A stretch of 64,000 nucleotides of DNA from Rhizobium sp. ZPR4 (GCF_040215725.1 NZ_CP157967.1:1426001-1490000), one strand, 5' to 3'. Counted from the stretch's first letter, positions 18,388 to 28,278 are shown. The notes: a model not told the origin generated them from the sequence alone. Made by a program: numbers and translations.

Positions 18388-18572
18388 GGCGTTTCACGGA
18401 GAAATGCGGAATTATGGAATGAGTGCGGTCAACCGGGTTCGGTTGTCGGGTGGGCGACGTTGTGCCGTCAACGGATGACTTGCCGATTCCCGCAGCGCCA
18501 ATGCCGACGCTATGCAAAGGCACCCGCTTACCCTAAAAAGAACTCTCGACTGCAGTCAGGGATGTTGCGCCA

Positions 18573-19199
18573 ATGACCATACCCACGACGCTTGCCGATT
18601 GGCTTTCTCCAAATCGAACCGCCTTGCTGGTGTACGACATGCAGATCGGTATCGCTCGACAGGTCAAAGGCTCGGATGAAACGGTTCGGCGCATTGCCAC
18701 AATCGTAGCGGTGGCCAGAAATGCAGGCATCCGAGTGGCCTTCTGCCGTCATCTTTCGTTGCCCAAGCCATGGATGGGTTTGTTTGCGACCCGTATGGCA
18801 ATGGCTTGGCAGCACACCGACGACCCCGAAAAGGTGCATCCCTGGTTCCTTCGGGGCAGCGAAGCGGTCGAGATCGTGCCGGAACTTTATCCTGAGGAGC
18901 AGGACTTCGTCTTTGACAAGCTGGGCATGTCGGCATTCGAAGGAACACCATTACAATTGGCCATGCGCGATGCAGGACTTTCCACGCTGGCGATTTGCGG
19001 CATCGCCACGGAAATCGGCATCGAGCCGACATGTAGGCATGCTGCCGATCTCGGGATTGTTCCCATCGTCATCGAAGACGCTTGCGGTCATGGAGACGAA
19101 ACGGCAGCCATGCGCTCCATCGATGCGTTGCGTTTCCTCGGCGATACGATCGTGACGACTTCGAGCGAGTTTGTAAGCGCCGTCTCGAGAACGCGATGA
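18573..19199 (+). CDS. Isochorismatase-fold hydrolase lacking the usual nucleophile cysteine
   Basis: 208 residues. The fold signature LLVYDMQIGI gives catalytic Asp22, and FDKLGMSAFEGTPL gives Lys116. In the third motif, GIATEIGIEPT, the position normally held by the nucleophilic Cys (as in GVMTHCCVEST) is Gly149. EntB/PhzD-type isochorismatases also lack that Cys, so the enzyme may act on a vinyl ether or similar substrate rather than an amide. No siderophore or phenazine genes accompany it. Annotation as a 'cysteine hydrolase' would be misleading on this reading. Confidence 0.85.
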   Translation: MTIPTTLADWLSPNRTALLVYDMQIGIARQVKGSDETVRRIATIVAVARNAGIRVAFCRHLSLPKPWMGLFATRMAMAWQHTDDPEKVHPWFLRGSEAVEIVPELYPEEQDFVFDKLGMSAFEGTPLQLAMRDAGLSTLAICGIATEIGIEPTCRHAADLGIVPIVIEDACGHGDETAAMRSIDALRFLGDTIVTTSSEFVSAVSRTR

Positions 19200-19535
19200 A
19201 AACCACCGGTTCACGATATCGGCAAACGGCCGCCACATGATCCGACAGAGGATTGCCGCCATCTCATAGAGGATGGCAATCGGACCACGGAGAGCTGGTT
19301 CTTCCGCCAGAAGGCATCCTCCCACGCTTCGCTGCATGCCAATCCGCCATAGCTCGCTCTGTGGTCAATGAGGCTGCCCTCCGGGGGTAGACCTCATACT
19401 AACGGTCAAGATGCGTCACATTTCTGCGGTCGAAAAATCGTAACGTCCGTCGGATGTTGGCGAATACGCGCCGTCGGGCGGCGAAGGCTGGATCGCGCAC
19501 TATAAAATCTCTAATTGATTTCAAAGGAGAAGGTT
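19200..19535. other. Gene-free stretch upstream of glgP
   Basis: About 336 bases with no supported gene. It should hold the glgP promoter; a TATAAAAT at 19501-19508 lies 35 bases before the GTG start and 15 before the ribosome site. No terminator was recognised for the upstream hydrolase gene. Confidence 0.4.
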
Positions 19536-22022
19536 GTGGACGAATTGATTCATGCCAATGCTGTCGAAAAGCATGCCCATCTCCCAAATCTGACCTCCAT
19601 GCCTTACCTTGGGCAGGCCGATACATTCTTCGAGCGTCATCTTCTCTCCGACGCCCTGGTCGAGCCGGCAACGGCCTATCAGCGACAGCGTTTCGAAGCC
19701 ATGGCGCGTTCGGTTCGCGACATTCTGGCTGAACGCTGGATCAGAACCCAGCGCACCTATGATCAGGCAAATCCCAAGCGCGTCTATTATATGTCGATGG
19801 AATTCCTGATCGGCCGGTCGATGAGCAACAATGTCATGAACCTCGTGCTCGACCGGTTCATCGAAAACACCAGCCGCGAGGCGAACCTCGACTGGCTTGA
19901 TCTTCTTGAGCAGGAGCCGGACGCCGGTCTCGGCAATGGTGGTCTCGGGCGGCTGGCGGCTTGCTTCCTCGATTCGATGGCGAGCATGGAACTGCCGGCC
20001 ATGGGTTATGGCCTGCGCTATGAATACGGCATGTTCCGCCAGGCGATAGAGGACGGATGGCAGCACGAACAGCCGGATAACTGGCTGCGCCGCCAGGATC
20101 CGTGGGAAGTATCGCGCCGCGGCCAGTTCGTCGAGGTGAAGCTTGGATGCAGCTTCGAAATGCATCAGGGCGCGCTGGCAATCATCGCCAACAAGCCTTC
20201 GACGCTTATTGGTGTCCCCTATGACCGGCCGATCGTCGGCTTCGGCGGAAAGACGATCAACAGCTTGCGTCTGTGGAGTGCTGCGGCACCGGACTATTTC
20301 GATTTCCAGGAATTCAGCTCTGGCGATTTCGTCGGCGCGCTTGTCGGCAGCATCGCAGCACAGACGTTGACGCGCGTGCTCTATCCCGACGATTCCACCG
20401 AGATGGGACAGAGCCTGCGTTTCGCGCAGGAATATTTCCTGGTTGCCTGCTCGCTCGCCGATCTGCTGCGCCGTTTCCGCCGCGACAATGACGACTGGAA
20501 CGAGCTTCCGAACAAGGTCGCCATACAGATGAACGACACGCATCCGGCGCTGACCGTGCCGGAGCTGATGCGCATCCTTCTCGATGAGGTGCATCTCGGC
20601 TGGGATCAGGCCTGGGACCTGACGCAGCGCACGCTGGCCTATACCAACCACACCCTCCTGCCGGAGGCGCTTGAGAAGTGGCCGCTGCACTATTTCCGGC
20701 AGATGCTGCCGCGCCAGCTCGAAATCATCTATGAAATCAACCGCCGTTTTCTCGACGACGTGCGCAATCGCCATCCAGGGGATGACAAGCTCGTGGAGCG
20801 TGTCAGCCTCATCGAGGAAGGGCGCGAGGACAAGGTCCGCATGGCGCATGTTGCGATCGTCGGATCGTACAGCACCAACGGCGTTGCCGCCATCCATTCC
20901 GAGCTGTTGCGGACCACGACAGTACGCGATTTTGCCGAGCTATATCCAGAGCGTTTCAACAACAAGACCAATGGCGTGACGCCGCGCCGATGGGTTCGTC
21001 TTGCCAATCCGGAGCTGTCGAACGTCATTTCCGAAGCGATCGGCGATAATTGGGTGGCCGATTTCGATCAGATCGGCCGGTTGAAGCCCTTAGCGGACGA
21101 TGCGGCATTCTGCGATGCCTTCCTCGGCGCAAAGCGCCATGCCAAGGTGCGTTTCGCCAGCTGGCTGAAGGAAAGCAGCGGGCAGATCGTCGATCCCGAC
21201 AGCATCTTCGATTGCCACATCAAGAGAATCCATGAGTACAAACGGCAACTGCTGAATGCGCTTCGTGTCATCATTCTCTACAGCCGTCTCCGCGCCAATC
21301 CCGGCATGAACATGGCTCCGCGTACTTTCTTCTTCGCGGGCAAGGCGGCACCCGCTTACAAAGTCGCCAAGCTCATCATCAAGTTCATCAACAATCTCGC
21401 ATTGACGATCGAAAAGGATCCGCTGGTAGCCGGCCGGATCAAGGTGGTCTTCCTTCCGGACTATTGCGTTTCGCTCGCCGAGCGGCTCATTCCGGCCGCC
21501 GATGTTTCGAACCAGATCTCCACGGCCGGCTTCGAAGCCAGCGGCACCAGCAACATGAAATTCATGATGAATGGCGCCCTGACACTCGGCACGCGGGACG
21601 GTGCGACGATCGAAATGGCCGAAGAGGCCGGCGAGGAAAACTTCTTCCTCTTCGGTCTGACCGCCCAGGAGGTCGCTGACAGCCGCGGCTGGTACAATCC
21701 CTATTGGCATTATGAGAATGATGCGGAAACGCGCCATGCGCTCGATCTGATCGCCCAGAACCATTTCAGCGCAAATGAACCGGGCGCGTTTTCAGCCCTG
21801 CACGACGTGCTCCTGAAGAACGGCGACCGTTACATGCATCTGGCCGATATCGTCTCCTACCTCGATGCCGACGAGGCGCTCAGTACGCTTTATGGCGATC
21901 GTGGCGCATGGGCTCGCAAGGCGATCCTCAACGTCGCCGGCTCGGGCAAATTCTCATCGGACCGCGCCATCTCGCAATATGCCAAGGAAATCTGGAACAT
22001 GCAGCCCTGCCCGGTTGCCTAA
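19536..22022 (+). CDS. glgP: Glycogen/alpha-glucan phosphorylase
   Basis: About 828 residues; GTG 19536 is preferred because AAAGGAGAAGG ends just ahead of it (a TTG at 19515 extends it by seven residues). Family blocks include RVYYMSMEFLIGRSMSNN, NGGLGRLAACFLDSMASM, QMNDTHPAL and the pyridoxal-phosphate lysine motif EASGTSNMKFMMNGALTLGT. It phosphorolyses alpha-1,4-glucan ends to glucose-1-phosphate in the cytoplasm. In many rhizobia glgP sits in a glgBCA operon; here none of those genes is adjacent, so it is a solitary copy. It ends at a 12-bp hairpin before convergent holB. Confidence 0.95.
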   Translation: MDELIHANAVEKHAHLPNLTSMPYLGQADTFFERHLLSDALVEPATAYQRQRFEAMARSVRDILAERWIRTQRTYDQANPKRVYYMSMEFLIGRSMSNNVMNLVLDRFIENTSREANLDWLDLLEQEPDAGLGNGGLGRLAACFLDSMASMELPAMGYGLRYEYGMFRQAIEDGWQHEQPDNWLRRQDPWEVSRRGQFVEVKLGCSFEMHQGALAIIANKPSTLIGVPYDRPIVGFGGKTINSLRLWSAAAPDYFDFQEFSSGDFVGALVGSIAAQTLTRVLYPDDSTEMGQSLRFAQEYFLVACSLADLLRRFRRDNDDWNELPNKVAIQMNDTHPALTVPELMRILLDEVHLGWDQAWDLTQRTLAYTNHTLLPEALEKWPLHYFRQMLPRQLEIIYEINRRFLDDVRNRHPGDDKLVERVSLIEEGREDKVRMAHVAIVGSYSTNGVAAIHSELLRTTTVRDFAELYPERFNNKTNGVTPRRWVRLANPELSNVISEAIGDNWVADFDQIGRLKPLADDAAFCDAFLGAKRHAKVRFASWLKESSGQIVDPDSIFDCHIKRIHEYKRQLLNALRVIILYSRLRANPGMNMAPRTFFFAGKAAPAYKVAKLIIKFINNLALTIEKDPLVAGRIKVVFLPDYCVSLAERLIPAADVSNQISTAGFEASGTSNMKFMMNGALTLGTRDGATIEMAEEAGEENFFLFGLTAQEVADSRGWYNPYWHYENDAETRHALDLIAQNHFSANEPGAFSALHDVLLKNGDRYMHLADIVSYLDADEALSTLYGDRGAWARKAILNVAGSGKFSSDRAISQYAKEIWNMQPCPVA

Positions 22023-22038
22023 GGCATACGCGATCATT

Positions 22039-22077
22039 GCGGACACTGTAGCGCTTGCTTGCCGGTACAGTGTCCGC
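22039..22077. terminator. Hairpin between convergent glgP and holB
   Basis: GCGGACACTGTA (22039-22050) pairs perfectly with TACAGTGTCCGC (22066-22077) across a 15-base loop, 16 bases past the glgP stop. T-rich tails are absent, so intrinsic termination is plausible but not certain. Confidence 0.55.
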
Positions 22078-22164
22078 TTGGAGCCGCAAGTGCGCATTCG
22101 CGGTTTTCGCTCATAATTTCAGAAAAGTGCGCAGTTGTATTTCGTAAGTTGCCACTCAGGGAAT

Positions 22165-23196
22165 CTAGACCGAAAGCTGCTGCTTGAGCTCGCCAAGGAT
22201 AGTGATGAGCGTCTGCTTGCGATCGAGATTATAGGCCTGCGAAACGTTCAGGCGCTCCGTGGTCTCGGAGTGCAGCCGGGCCAGTCTCTCGGCCGTGGAG
22301 ATTGAGCCGCCAAGCGCGGCAGCGCGAGCCCGGTCGATAATGTCATCGCCGATATGTGACAGGAAGAAGCCAAAGATCGTGTCGCTGTCCTTGCCGGAAA
22401 GCGCATCGGCCAGGCGGTGCATCGCCTTGCGGGCTGCAGGTCCATCAGCCGAAAGCACCTGCCGATAGGCCTCGATGATCTCGCCGCCGCCGTAGTTCAG
22501 GAGCTTGAGCGCCTCGCTGACGCTGCCCTTGGCAGCTGGGAGCAGTTCACTCCCCTGTCCGGCCGGCACGCCAAGATTTTCGAGCGCCATGCGCAATGCA
22601 TCATCCGCGAGCGGCGCGAGTTTCAAAGGCAGGCAGCGTGAGCGGATCGTCGGCAGAAGCCGGCCCGGCGCATGCGACAATACGAGGAATAAAGCGCGTT
22701 TCGGCGGTTCTTCGAGGATTTTCAGGATGGCATTGGCGGCGCTGCGGTTGAGATCGTCGGCAGGATCGATGATGACGATCCGCCAGTTGCCAGTGCCTGA
22801 GGTCTGCGAAAAGAATTTTCCGGCGCGACGCACTTCGTCGACGGTGATCGCGGATTTCACCTTGCCGGTCTTGTCGTCGACCGGTCTGCTCAAATGCAGC
22901 AGATTATGCGATGCCCCGCCGGAAATCTGCCGGCTGACGACCGATGCCGGATCCGGATCGCCGATCACCTCCGGCGCGGATGCCGGATCGGGATGGGAAA
23001 GGACATGATTGGCGAAACGGAAGGCGAGCGTCGCCTTGCCGATGCCTTCAGGCCCTTCGATCAGCATGGCGTGATGGCCCTTGCCGGAGCGATAGGATTG
23101 CGCAAGGAAGGCTTCTGCCTCCTCATGGCCGAAGAGCTTCGCATTGTCCTGCGGAGGAATGGCGCCGTCGAGGACGCCCGGCCGTTCGTCGCTCAT
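22165..23196 (-). CDS. holB: DNA polymerase III subunit delta'
   Basis: 343 residues. AAA+ clamp-loader features: Walker [17 protein letters not shown], the sensor segment [20 protein letters not shown], and [20 protein letters not shown] followed by [14 protein letters not shown] (SRC motif). The C-terminal collar domain covers roughly 230-343. Delta' is the stator of the clamp loader. Its ATG overlaps the end of tmk by four bases. In related genomes metG follows directly; here the operon stops at the block containing glgP. Confidence 0.94.
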   Translation of the reverse strand: MSDERPGVLDGAIPPQDNAKLFGHEEAEAFLAQSYRSGKGHHAMLIEGPEGIGKATLAFRFANHVLSHPDPASAPEVIGDPDPASVVSRQISGGASHNLLHLSRPVDDKTGKVKSAITVDEVRRAGKFFSQTSGTGNWRIVIIDPADDLNRSAANAILKILEEPPKRALFLVLSHAPGRLLPTIRSRCLPLKLAPLADDALRMALENLGVPAGQGSELLPAAKGSVSEALKLLNYGGGEIIEAYRQVLSADGPAARKAMHRLADALSGKDSDTIFGFFLSHIGDDIIDRARAAALGGSISTAERLARLHSETTERLNVSQAYNLDRKQTLITILGELKQQLSV

Positions 23197-23870
23197 TGCG
23201 CCGCTTCCGATCTCGCAGCGATATTGGCAGCACCGAGCCGCTTGTCGACAATCCCGGCGATTTCAGCGGCGATCTCGTCTTCCGACTTCTGAGCATCGAT
23301 GACATGGCAACGCTCGGGCTCGCGGGCGGCGATATCGAGGAACGCCTCGCGGCGCTTCTCATGGGTCTGCATCTCTTCCTTCTCGAAGCGATCGGGTGCG
23401 GTCACGGCGGAGGCGCGCTTGCGCGCCCGCTCTAGACCGACTTCCGCGGGAATGTCGAGAATCAGCGTGCAGTGCGGAACGACACCGTTGACGGCAATCC
23501 TTTGCAAAGCCTCGATATAGTCAGGCTCGAGATTGCCTGTCACGCCCTGATAGACGCGTGAGGAATCCATGAACCGATCGCAAAGCACGATGGTGCCGCG
23601 CGAAAGTGCCGGGCGAATGACATCCTCGACGTGATCATTGCGGGCAGCGGCAAAGAGAATGGCTTCCATGCGCGTGCCGAACATTTCCGCTGCACCCGAA
23701 AGCAGGACGTGCCGCACCGCCTCTGCGCCGGGCGAGCCTCCGGGTTCGCGCGTTACCAGAACCTCATGGCCACGCTCGCGCAACCGTTCAGCCAGGCGGC
23801 GAATCTGGGTGGATTTGCCAGCCCCCTCGCCGCCTTCGAAGCTTACGAATAATCCGTTTGCATCAGCCAA
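23193..23870 (-). CDS. tmk: Thymidylate kinase
   Basis: 225 residues. P-loop [20 protein letters not shown], the DR(Y/F)-type motif [14 protein letters not shown] and a LID segment rich in Arg ([18 protein letters not shown]). It phosphorylates dTMP to dTDP. Full length for the family. Sits between dac and holB, with ATGA overlap into holB and about 150 bases after dac. Confidence 0.95.
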   Translation of the reverse strand: MADANGLFVSFEGGEGAGKSTQIRRLAERLRERGHEVLVTREPGGSPGAEAVRHVLLSGAAEMFGTRMEAILFAAARNDHVEDVIRPALSRGTIVLCDRFMDSSRVYQGVTGNLEPDYIEALQRIAVNGVVPHCTLILDIPAEVGLERARKRASAVTAPDRFEKEEMQTHEKRREAFLDIAAREPERCHVIDAQKSEDEIAAEIAGIVDKRLGAANIAARSEAAQ

Positions 23871-24023
23871 TGATCATGTCCTGCACTTTTCGCGTGCCAT
23901 TCGTCCGGCATGCGATACGCATCCTGTTTAACCCAAGACATGTCCAGGTGGAACCGTGCATGTCCCGGTGTCCGCCACTCTATATGGGGTGTGAACAGAG
24001 ATTTCGCGAGCCTTGCGGCTCAC

Positions 24024-25235
24024 TCAGGTCGGCAAAGGCTTGTCCCACAGCCAGGAGAACAGCAGCGATTCCGTCAATTCCATGAAGGCATCGAAAGCGC
24101 GGCGACCCAATGTGCCCTGCTCGACCGATTCCTTCGTATAGAGTGGCAGCTCCCGCACCAGACGCGCGCCCAGGAACACGCGAAGGGTGCCGGCTTCGTA
24201 GCCCGCAGCCACCGGCGCCGTCAGCGGCCAGCGATAGACGATGCGCGCCGACAGCCGATCCGGCGTCTCGATCGGAACATAGACATCGACGGGTATTTTC
24301 GCCTGCAGGCCGACGGTGGAAGCAGCGCCGCCATAGACGCTGGCGTCGCCGATCACCTCGCCATCGGCGAAGATACGCTGGCTCTTGAAATTGCTGAGGC
24401 CCCATTCGAGCACGCGGCGCGTTTCCTCGATGCGTTCCTTGTCGCTCTTCAGGCCTCCCAGCGCCAGGAACAGCCGGCGGCCGTCGCGCTGAATGGAGGC
24501 GACGATCGAAAAGCCCTCGCTTTCGGCAAAGCCGAGCCCCAGGCCATCCACGCCTATATTGAGCAGAAGCATCGGGTTCTTGTTGCGCTGATAGATCTTG
24601 TTCCAGGTGAAGTCGGCCTGCCCGAAATATTTGTAGAGATCCGGGTGCTTCTCCTGCAGGTCCTGCGCAAGCATGACCATCTCCCGCGCGGAGACCTTAC
24701 CGCCGCCATCGGGGTCGTTGGCATCCGGCAATCCGGTAGAATTGATGAAGGTCGCCCGCGACATGCCGATCTCGCGCGCGCGCGCCGTCATGCGCCGCGC
24801 GAATTCGCGCTCGCTGACAGACATGCCTTCCGCCAGAACGATGCAGGCGTCATTCGCCTGCTGCACGGCTATACCCTGGATAAGATCGCCGACGCGGATA
24901 CGAGATTTCAGAGCTGCGAACATCGTCGACGCACGCGAGGGAGCGCCGCCTGTCCGCCAGGCATTTTCCGAGACGGGATATTCGGTGTCGAGATTGATCT
25001 CCCCTCGCCCGATCGCATCGAAAACGACATCCAACGTCATCAGCTTCGCAAGCGACGCCGGCGAAATCAGCTGATCCTCGTTTTTGGCGAGCAGAATAGT
25101 GCCGGTCGACGCCTCGATCATGAATGCCTGCGCAGCTTTCGTGTCGAAAGCGCCTGGTGCGGCCGGCTGCGCAAGGGCAGCGGCATTGCCGACGCCGAGC
25201 AGGAAAAGGAACAAAAGAATCAAGCGCTTTGGCAT
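24024..25235 (-). CDS. PBP5-like DacC homologue with altered SxN and KTG motifs
   Basis: 403 residues: signal peptide (LILLFLFLLGVGNAAALAQ), S11 transpeptidase-like domain, PBP5_C beta domain and a C-terminal amphipathic anchor ending near ELTESLLFSWLWDKPLPT. Ser61-X-X-Lys64 (SPASLAKLMT) is intact. The SxN position reads Gln126-Ala-Asn128 (VQQANDA), and the KTG position reads Gly233-Leu-Gly235 (VDGLGLGFAESEGF). Both Lys and Thr of KTG and the Ser of SxN are therefore missing. It may bind peptidoglycan or beta-lactam poorly, or act as a structural or regulatory PBP. It lies in the conserved rlpA-dac-tmk-holB order. Confidence 0.88.
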   Translation of the reverse strand: MPKRLILLFLFLLGVGNAAALAQPAAPGAFDTKAAQAFMIEASTGTILLAKNEDQLISPASLAKLMTLDVVFDAIGRGEINLDTEYPVSENAWRTGGAPSRASTMFAALKSRIRVGDLIQGIAVQQANDACIVLAEGMSVSEREFARRMTARAREIGMSRATFINSTGLPDANDPDGGGKVSAREMVMLAQDLQEKHPDLYKYFGQADFTWNKIYQRNKNPMLLLNIGVDGLGLGFAESEGFSIVASIQRDGRRLFLALGGLKSDKERIEETRRVLEWGLSNFKSQRIFADGEVIGDASVYGGAASTVGLQAKIPVDVYVPIETPDRLSARIVYRWPLTAPVAAGYEAGTLRVFLGARLVRELPLYTKESVEQGTLGRRAFDAFMELTESLLFSWLWDKPLPT

Positions 25236-25305
25236 ATCGTCCCCTTCATCCGACCACCCGCACGATTATTTTAGTGACGGGTTAAGATTCAGGCAATGAC
25301 GCCGA

Positions 25306-26499
25306 TCAATCGACCTGCGTCGTACCCTGATGCTGGCGGCGATAGGACGAGAGGATCGATTCCTGCGTGAGGCCGTCGTTGCGAACCATGACGGCATCGA
25401 AGGCGAGATCGACGTATACGGTCTTGACCGGTGTCTCCTGATAGCCGGCAACCATGGAGCCCAGGGACTGGTTGTCGAGGCTTGCCATGCGAGGCGTAAA
25501 ATCAGGTCGCTCGCGTGGGATCGGCCCGATCTGCGGCAGAACGATCATCACGGGATCGGCGGACTCAACGGCAGGCATCGCGCCGCCGTTCCAGGTCATC
25601 GGCGGCGGATTGTTGCGCCTGTCGCCATTATAAGCGGGCTTCGGCGCATCGGCGAAGGCCGTTGCCGAATAAGGCGACTGGCGCGGAATGGGCGCGATCG
25701 CCGGCGTAGCATCAAAGCTGCGCACCTGACGGCTGGCGCGCGTCGGTGTCGGCGTATACGAATCCGGCAGCTGATCCGCGGTCATGCGCCCGGCCGAAGC
25801 AACCATCACGCCGGTTGCGATCTGGCCGCCCGGATTGATGCTGGGCAGGCGCGAACCCTTCGGAATATAGGATGCCATCAGATAAGGCTCGTCATGACCG
25901 TCCATGCGGGCACGGCCGACATATTGCACGCGTACGTCGCCAGTGCCGCTGTGCTGGAGATCGAGTAGCTGCGCCGTCTTGTTGGAAAGATCGATGATGC
26001 GGCCGGGATGGTATGGGCCGCGATCGTTGACGCGGACGATGATGGAGGAGCCGGTTTCGACATTGGTGACGCGAGCATAGCTCGGCAGTGGGAACGTCGG
26101 GTGCGCTGCGGTCAGCGACTGCTGGTCGTAGACTTCGCCATTGGCCGTGAGGCGACCGTGGAATGCAGAGCCGTACCAAGACGCAATGCCGACCTTGTTA
26201 TAGCCGAAATCTTCCTTGGGGTAATACCACTTGCCCTTCACCTGATAGGGATTGCCGACCATGAAGCGGCCGCCGCCCTTTGGCACCGGGCCGTTGTTGA
26301 CGACGCGAGGGCTCGCCTTCACGCCGTATTCCTTCTCGGAGAAATATTCCTTGCCGTGCTGGCGCGTCGAAGCAACTTTTTGAGACGTTCCGCAGGCCGT
26401 GATGGTTGCGCACATCAGTGAGAGAGCAAACCAACGCATACCCGTTGCGTATGTCACTGCACGATTTTCGAATTTCATCTGTCCCAAGCCGCTACTCAT
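25306..26499 (-). CDS. rlpA: RlpA-like septal/peptidoglycan lipoprotein (DPBB domain)
   Basis: 397 residues from the first ATG; starts at 26478 or 26439 are also possible, the last giving MRWFALSLMCATITACGTSQ directly. A lipobox (ATITAC) precedes the mature N-terminus. The double-psi beta-barrel domain is clear: GIASWYGSAFHGRLTANGEV, ...AHPTFPLPSYARVTN, VRVNDRGPYHPGRIIDLS. RlpA proteins are outer-membrane lipoproteins and some cleave denuded glycan at the septum. No SPOR domain was seen; the C-terminal 180 residues are Pro/Ala-rich and probably disordered. First gene of the rlpA-dac-tmk-holB run. Confidence 0.9.
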   Translation of the reverse strand: MSSGLGQMKFENRAVTYATGMRWFALSLMCATITACGTSQKVASTRQHGKEYFSEKEYGVKASPRVVNNGPVPKGGGRFMVGNPYQVKGKWYYPKEDFGYNKVGIASWYGSAFHGRLTANGEVYDQQSLTAAHPTFPLPSYARVTNVETGSSIIVRVNDRGPYHPGRIIDLSNKTAQLLDLQHSGTGDVRVQYVGRARMDGHDEPYLMASYIPKGSRLPSINPGGQIATGVMVASAGRMTADQLPDSYTPTPTRASRQVRSFDATPAIAPIPRQSPYSATAFADAPKPAYNGDRRNNPPPMTWNGGAMPAVESADPVMIVLPQIGPIPRERPDFTPRMASLDNQSLGSMVAGYQETPVKTVYVDLAFDAVMVRNDGLTQESILSSYRRQHQGTTQVD

Positions 26500-26809
26500 T
26501 ACTTTGACGGAGGTCTGCTACCGGTACGTCCCTCATTCCGGTATCCTGCTACGCTCCAATCACCTAACGGTGCTTTAATCATGATTGCAGTTTGTCCATT
26601 TTGCGATGCAAATTGAGCGCACTGAAGAAATTCCGAAGATCATGGTTAATGCCCAGTAAAGCATTGCCTGCTGCAAGTAGTGTCGGTCACGACCGCCCCG
26701 CTCCGGTAATGACTTGTTTTCTGGTCGCCATCAGTCGTTCCGGATTGCAACAGATGCACTCGGTTTGCCATGTGATGGGATTGTTGTGAGCAGTTTCGGC
26801 GCAGTTCTT
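26500..26809. other. Gene-free stretch upstream of rlpA
   Basis: 310 bases between the rlpA start and the end of the GNAT gene. It should hold the promoter for the rlpA operon. No RNA gene, repeat or clear terminator was recognised. Confidence 0.4.
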
Positions 26810-27313
26810 TCAGGCGCCTGTATCAAGACGCATCAGTATTTCGTCATGATAGATATTGCCGACTTTTAGCGCTTCCATATCGACCGCCCAGGCCTTGAAG
26901 CCAAGAGATTCATAGAGGCGAATGGCTGCCGCGTTGGAGGATACAACCGTTAGTCGGATCGAGCGGCATGTTTGCCCAGCCTCGTCGATCGCCGCGATCA
27001 TCAGGGAACGCGACAGGCCGGTGCCTCGCCCTTCCGGGCGCACATACATCCCCCAGATCGTGGCGATGTGGCGCATCTTCGTGCTCTTTGATCGTGCAAC
27101 CGCGACGACGCCTACCAGCATTCCGTCATCTGCAAAGCCACCAAATATGGCATTGTTTTCAATCCTGTCGCCAATCTGGGTCAGCGAATAGTCCAGCTCT
27201 TCGTCGTGCGATGCGCCAAATGCTTCCGGGTGACGGGCCAGTCCTTCCAAGCGGATGTCCCTGAACATCGAAGCGTTGTCACGATCCAGACGGCGTATGC
27301 TGAAGCGCTGCAT
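26810..27313 (-). CDS. GNAT-family N-acetyltransferase
   Basis: 167 residues from ATG 27313, chosen because AAAGGGGGTGGGC precedes it; a 12-residue-longer frame has no site. The acetyl-CoA loop is MYVRPEGRGTGLSRSLM (R/Q-x-x-G-x-G/A pattern), followed by SIRLTVVSSNAAAIRLYESL, the usual C-terminal GNAT block. The acceptor is unknown. It stands between the rlpA operon and the ECF sigma gene on the same strand, probably as its own unit. Confidence 0.9.
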   Translation of the reverse strand: MQRFSIRRLDRDNASMFRDIRLEGLARHPEAFGASHDEELDYSLTQIGDRIENNAIFGGFADDGMLVGVVAVARSKSTKMRHIATIWGMYVRPEGRGTGLSRSLMIAAIDEAGQTCRSIRLTVVSSNAAAIRLYESLGFKAWAVDMEALKVGNIYHDEILMRLDTGA

Positions 27314-27405
27314 GCCCACCCCCTTTGCCAAGGCGCCATAGCAGCGCAAAGAAGATGTGGGTTTCGCATCTCCCGCTTCACGCCGTCAACCATCGATGCG
27401 ACCCA

Positions 27406-28278
27406 TCAATGCGGCAAAGTCTCGATAATGTGTCGCAGCTTGTCCGGATTGCGGGTGCAATAGATGGCAACAACCTTTTCCCGTTCGATCTGCAGCGCGG
27501 TCGTCTGCACCACATTGTCGGCTTCTATTGTCACGAAGCCTGGCAAGCCATCGATGACGGCATAGTGGATCAGTTGTGAGGGATGCGCGCGGAAAATTCG
27601 CGCCAGCTGCTCATGGAGCCGCATGGTGGCAGAAAGCCCGATGTGTGGTCGCTGCGACGTCGCCACCTTGCCGCCGCCGTCGGCATAGACAATGACATCC
27701 TCGGAAAGCAAGGTCCGAAGAGAGGCCATGTCTCCCGTTCTCGACGCCGTGAAGAAAGCCGCGGCAAGCTTGAGCCCCTGTTCCTTGCCGACGGCGAAAC
27801 GCGGCCGGGCCTCAGTGACATGCGCCCTAGCCCGGCTGGCAAGCTTGCGGCAAGCGGCCGCCTCGCGACCGATCGCGGAGGAGATCTCATCGAAATCCAT
27901 GCCGAACACGTCATGCAGCAGAAAGGCGGCCCGCTCCAGCGGCGAAAGTCGCTCCAAGGCCAGCATCAGCGGCATGGTTATATCGTCGGCGGCATCGCCA
28001 TCCTCCGGATCGAAGATCGGCTCCGGCAACCAGGAGCCCACATAGGATTCCCGGCGACGGCGCGCGGATTTCAGCTCGTTCAGACAAAGTCTGGTGACGA
28101 CGGTCCGCAGGAATGCCGCCGGTTCGCGAACGGAGGTGCGATCGGTCGCCAGCCAGCGTAGCCAGCTATCCTGCACGATGTCCTCCGCATCCGCGACCGA
28201 CCCGAGCATCCTGTAGGCAAGCCTGACGAGGCGCGGGCGCAGCTCGGAAAAGATCGGGTCGAAGGATGTCTCACTCAT
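27406..28278 (-). CDS. ECF41-type sigma factor with SnoaL-like C-terminal domain
   Basis: 290 residues from ATG 28278. Sigma2 (LVRLAYRMLGSVADAEDIVQ then DSWLRW) and sigma4 (LSPLERAAFLLHDVFGMDFD then EISSAIGREAAACRKL) are clear, followed by a 110-residue SnoaL-like domain. The linker holds the ECF41 hallmark in VIVYADGGGKV. In characterised ECF41 proteins this extension replaces an anti-sigma factor and tunes activity. The start lies inside the end of the oxidoreductase gene (8-base overlap), so the two are coupled. A matching ECF41-like promoter lies upstream of that gene. Confidence 0.92.
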   Translation of the reverse strand: MSETSFDPIFSELRPRLVRLAYRMLGSVADAEDIVQDSWLRWLATDRTSVREPAAFLRTVVTRLCLNELKSARRRRESYVGSWLPEPIFDPEDGDAADDITMPLMLALERLSPLERAAFLLHDVFGMDFDEISSAIGREAAACRKLASRARAHVTEARPRFAVGKEQGLKLAAAFFTASRTGDMASLRTLLSEDVIVYADGGGKVATSQRPHIGLSATMRLHEQLARIFRAHPSQLIHYAVIDGLPGFVTIEADNVVQTTALQIEREKVVAIYCTRNPDKLRHIIETLPH

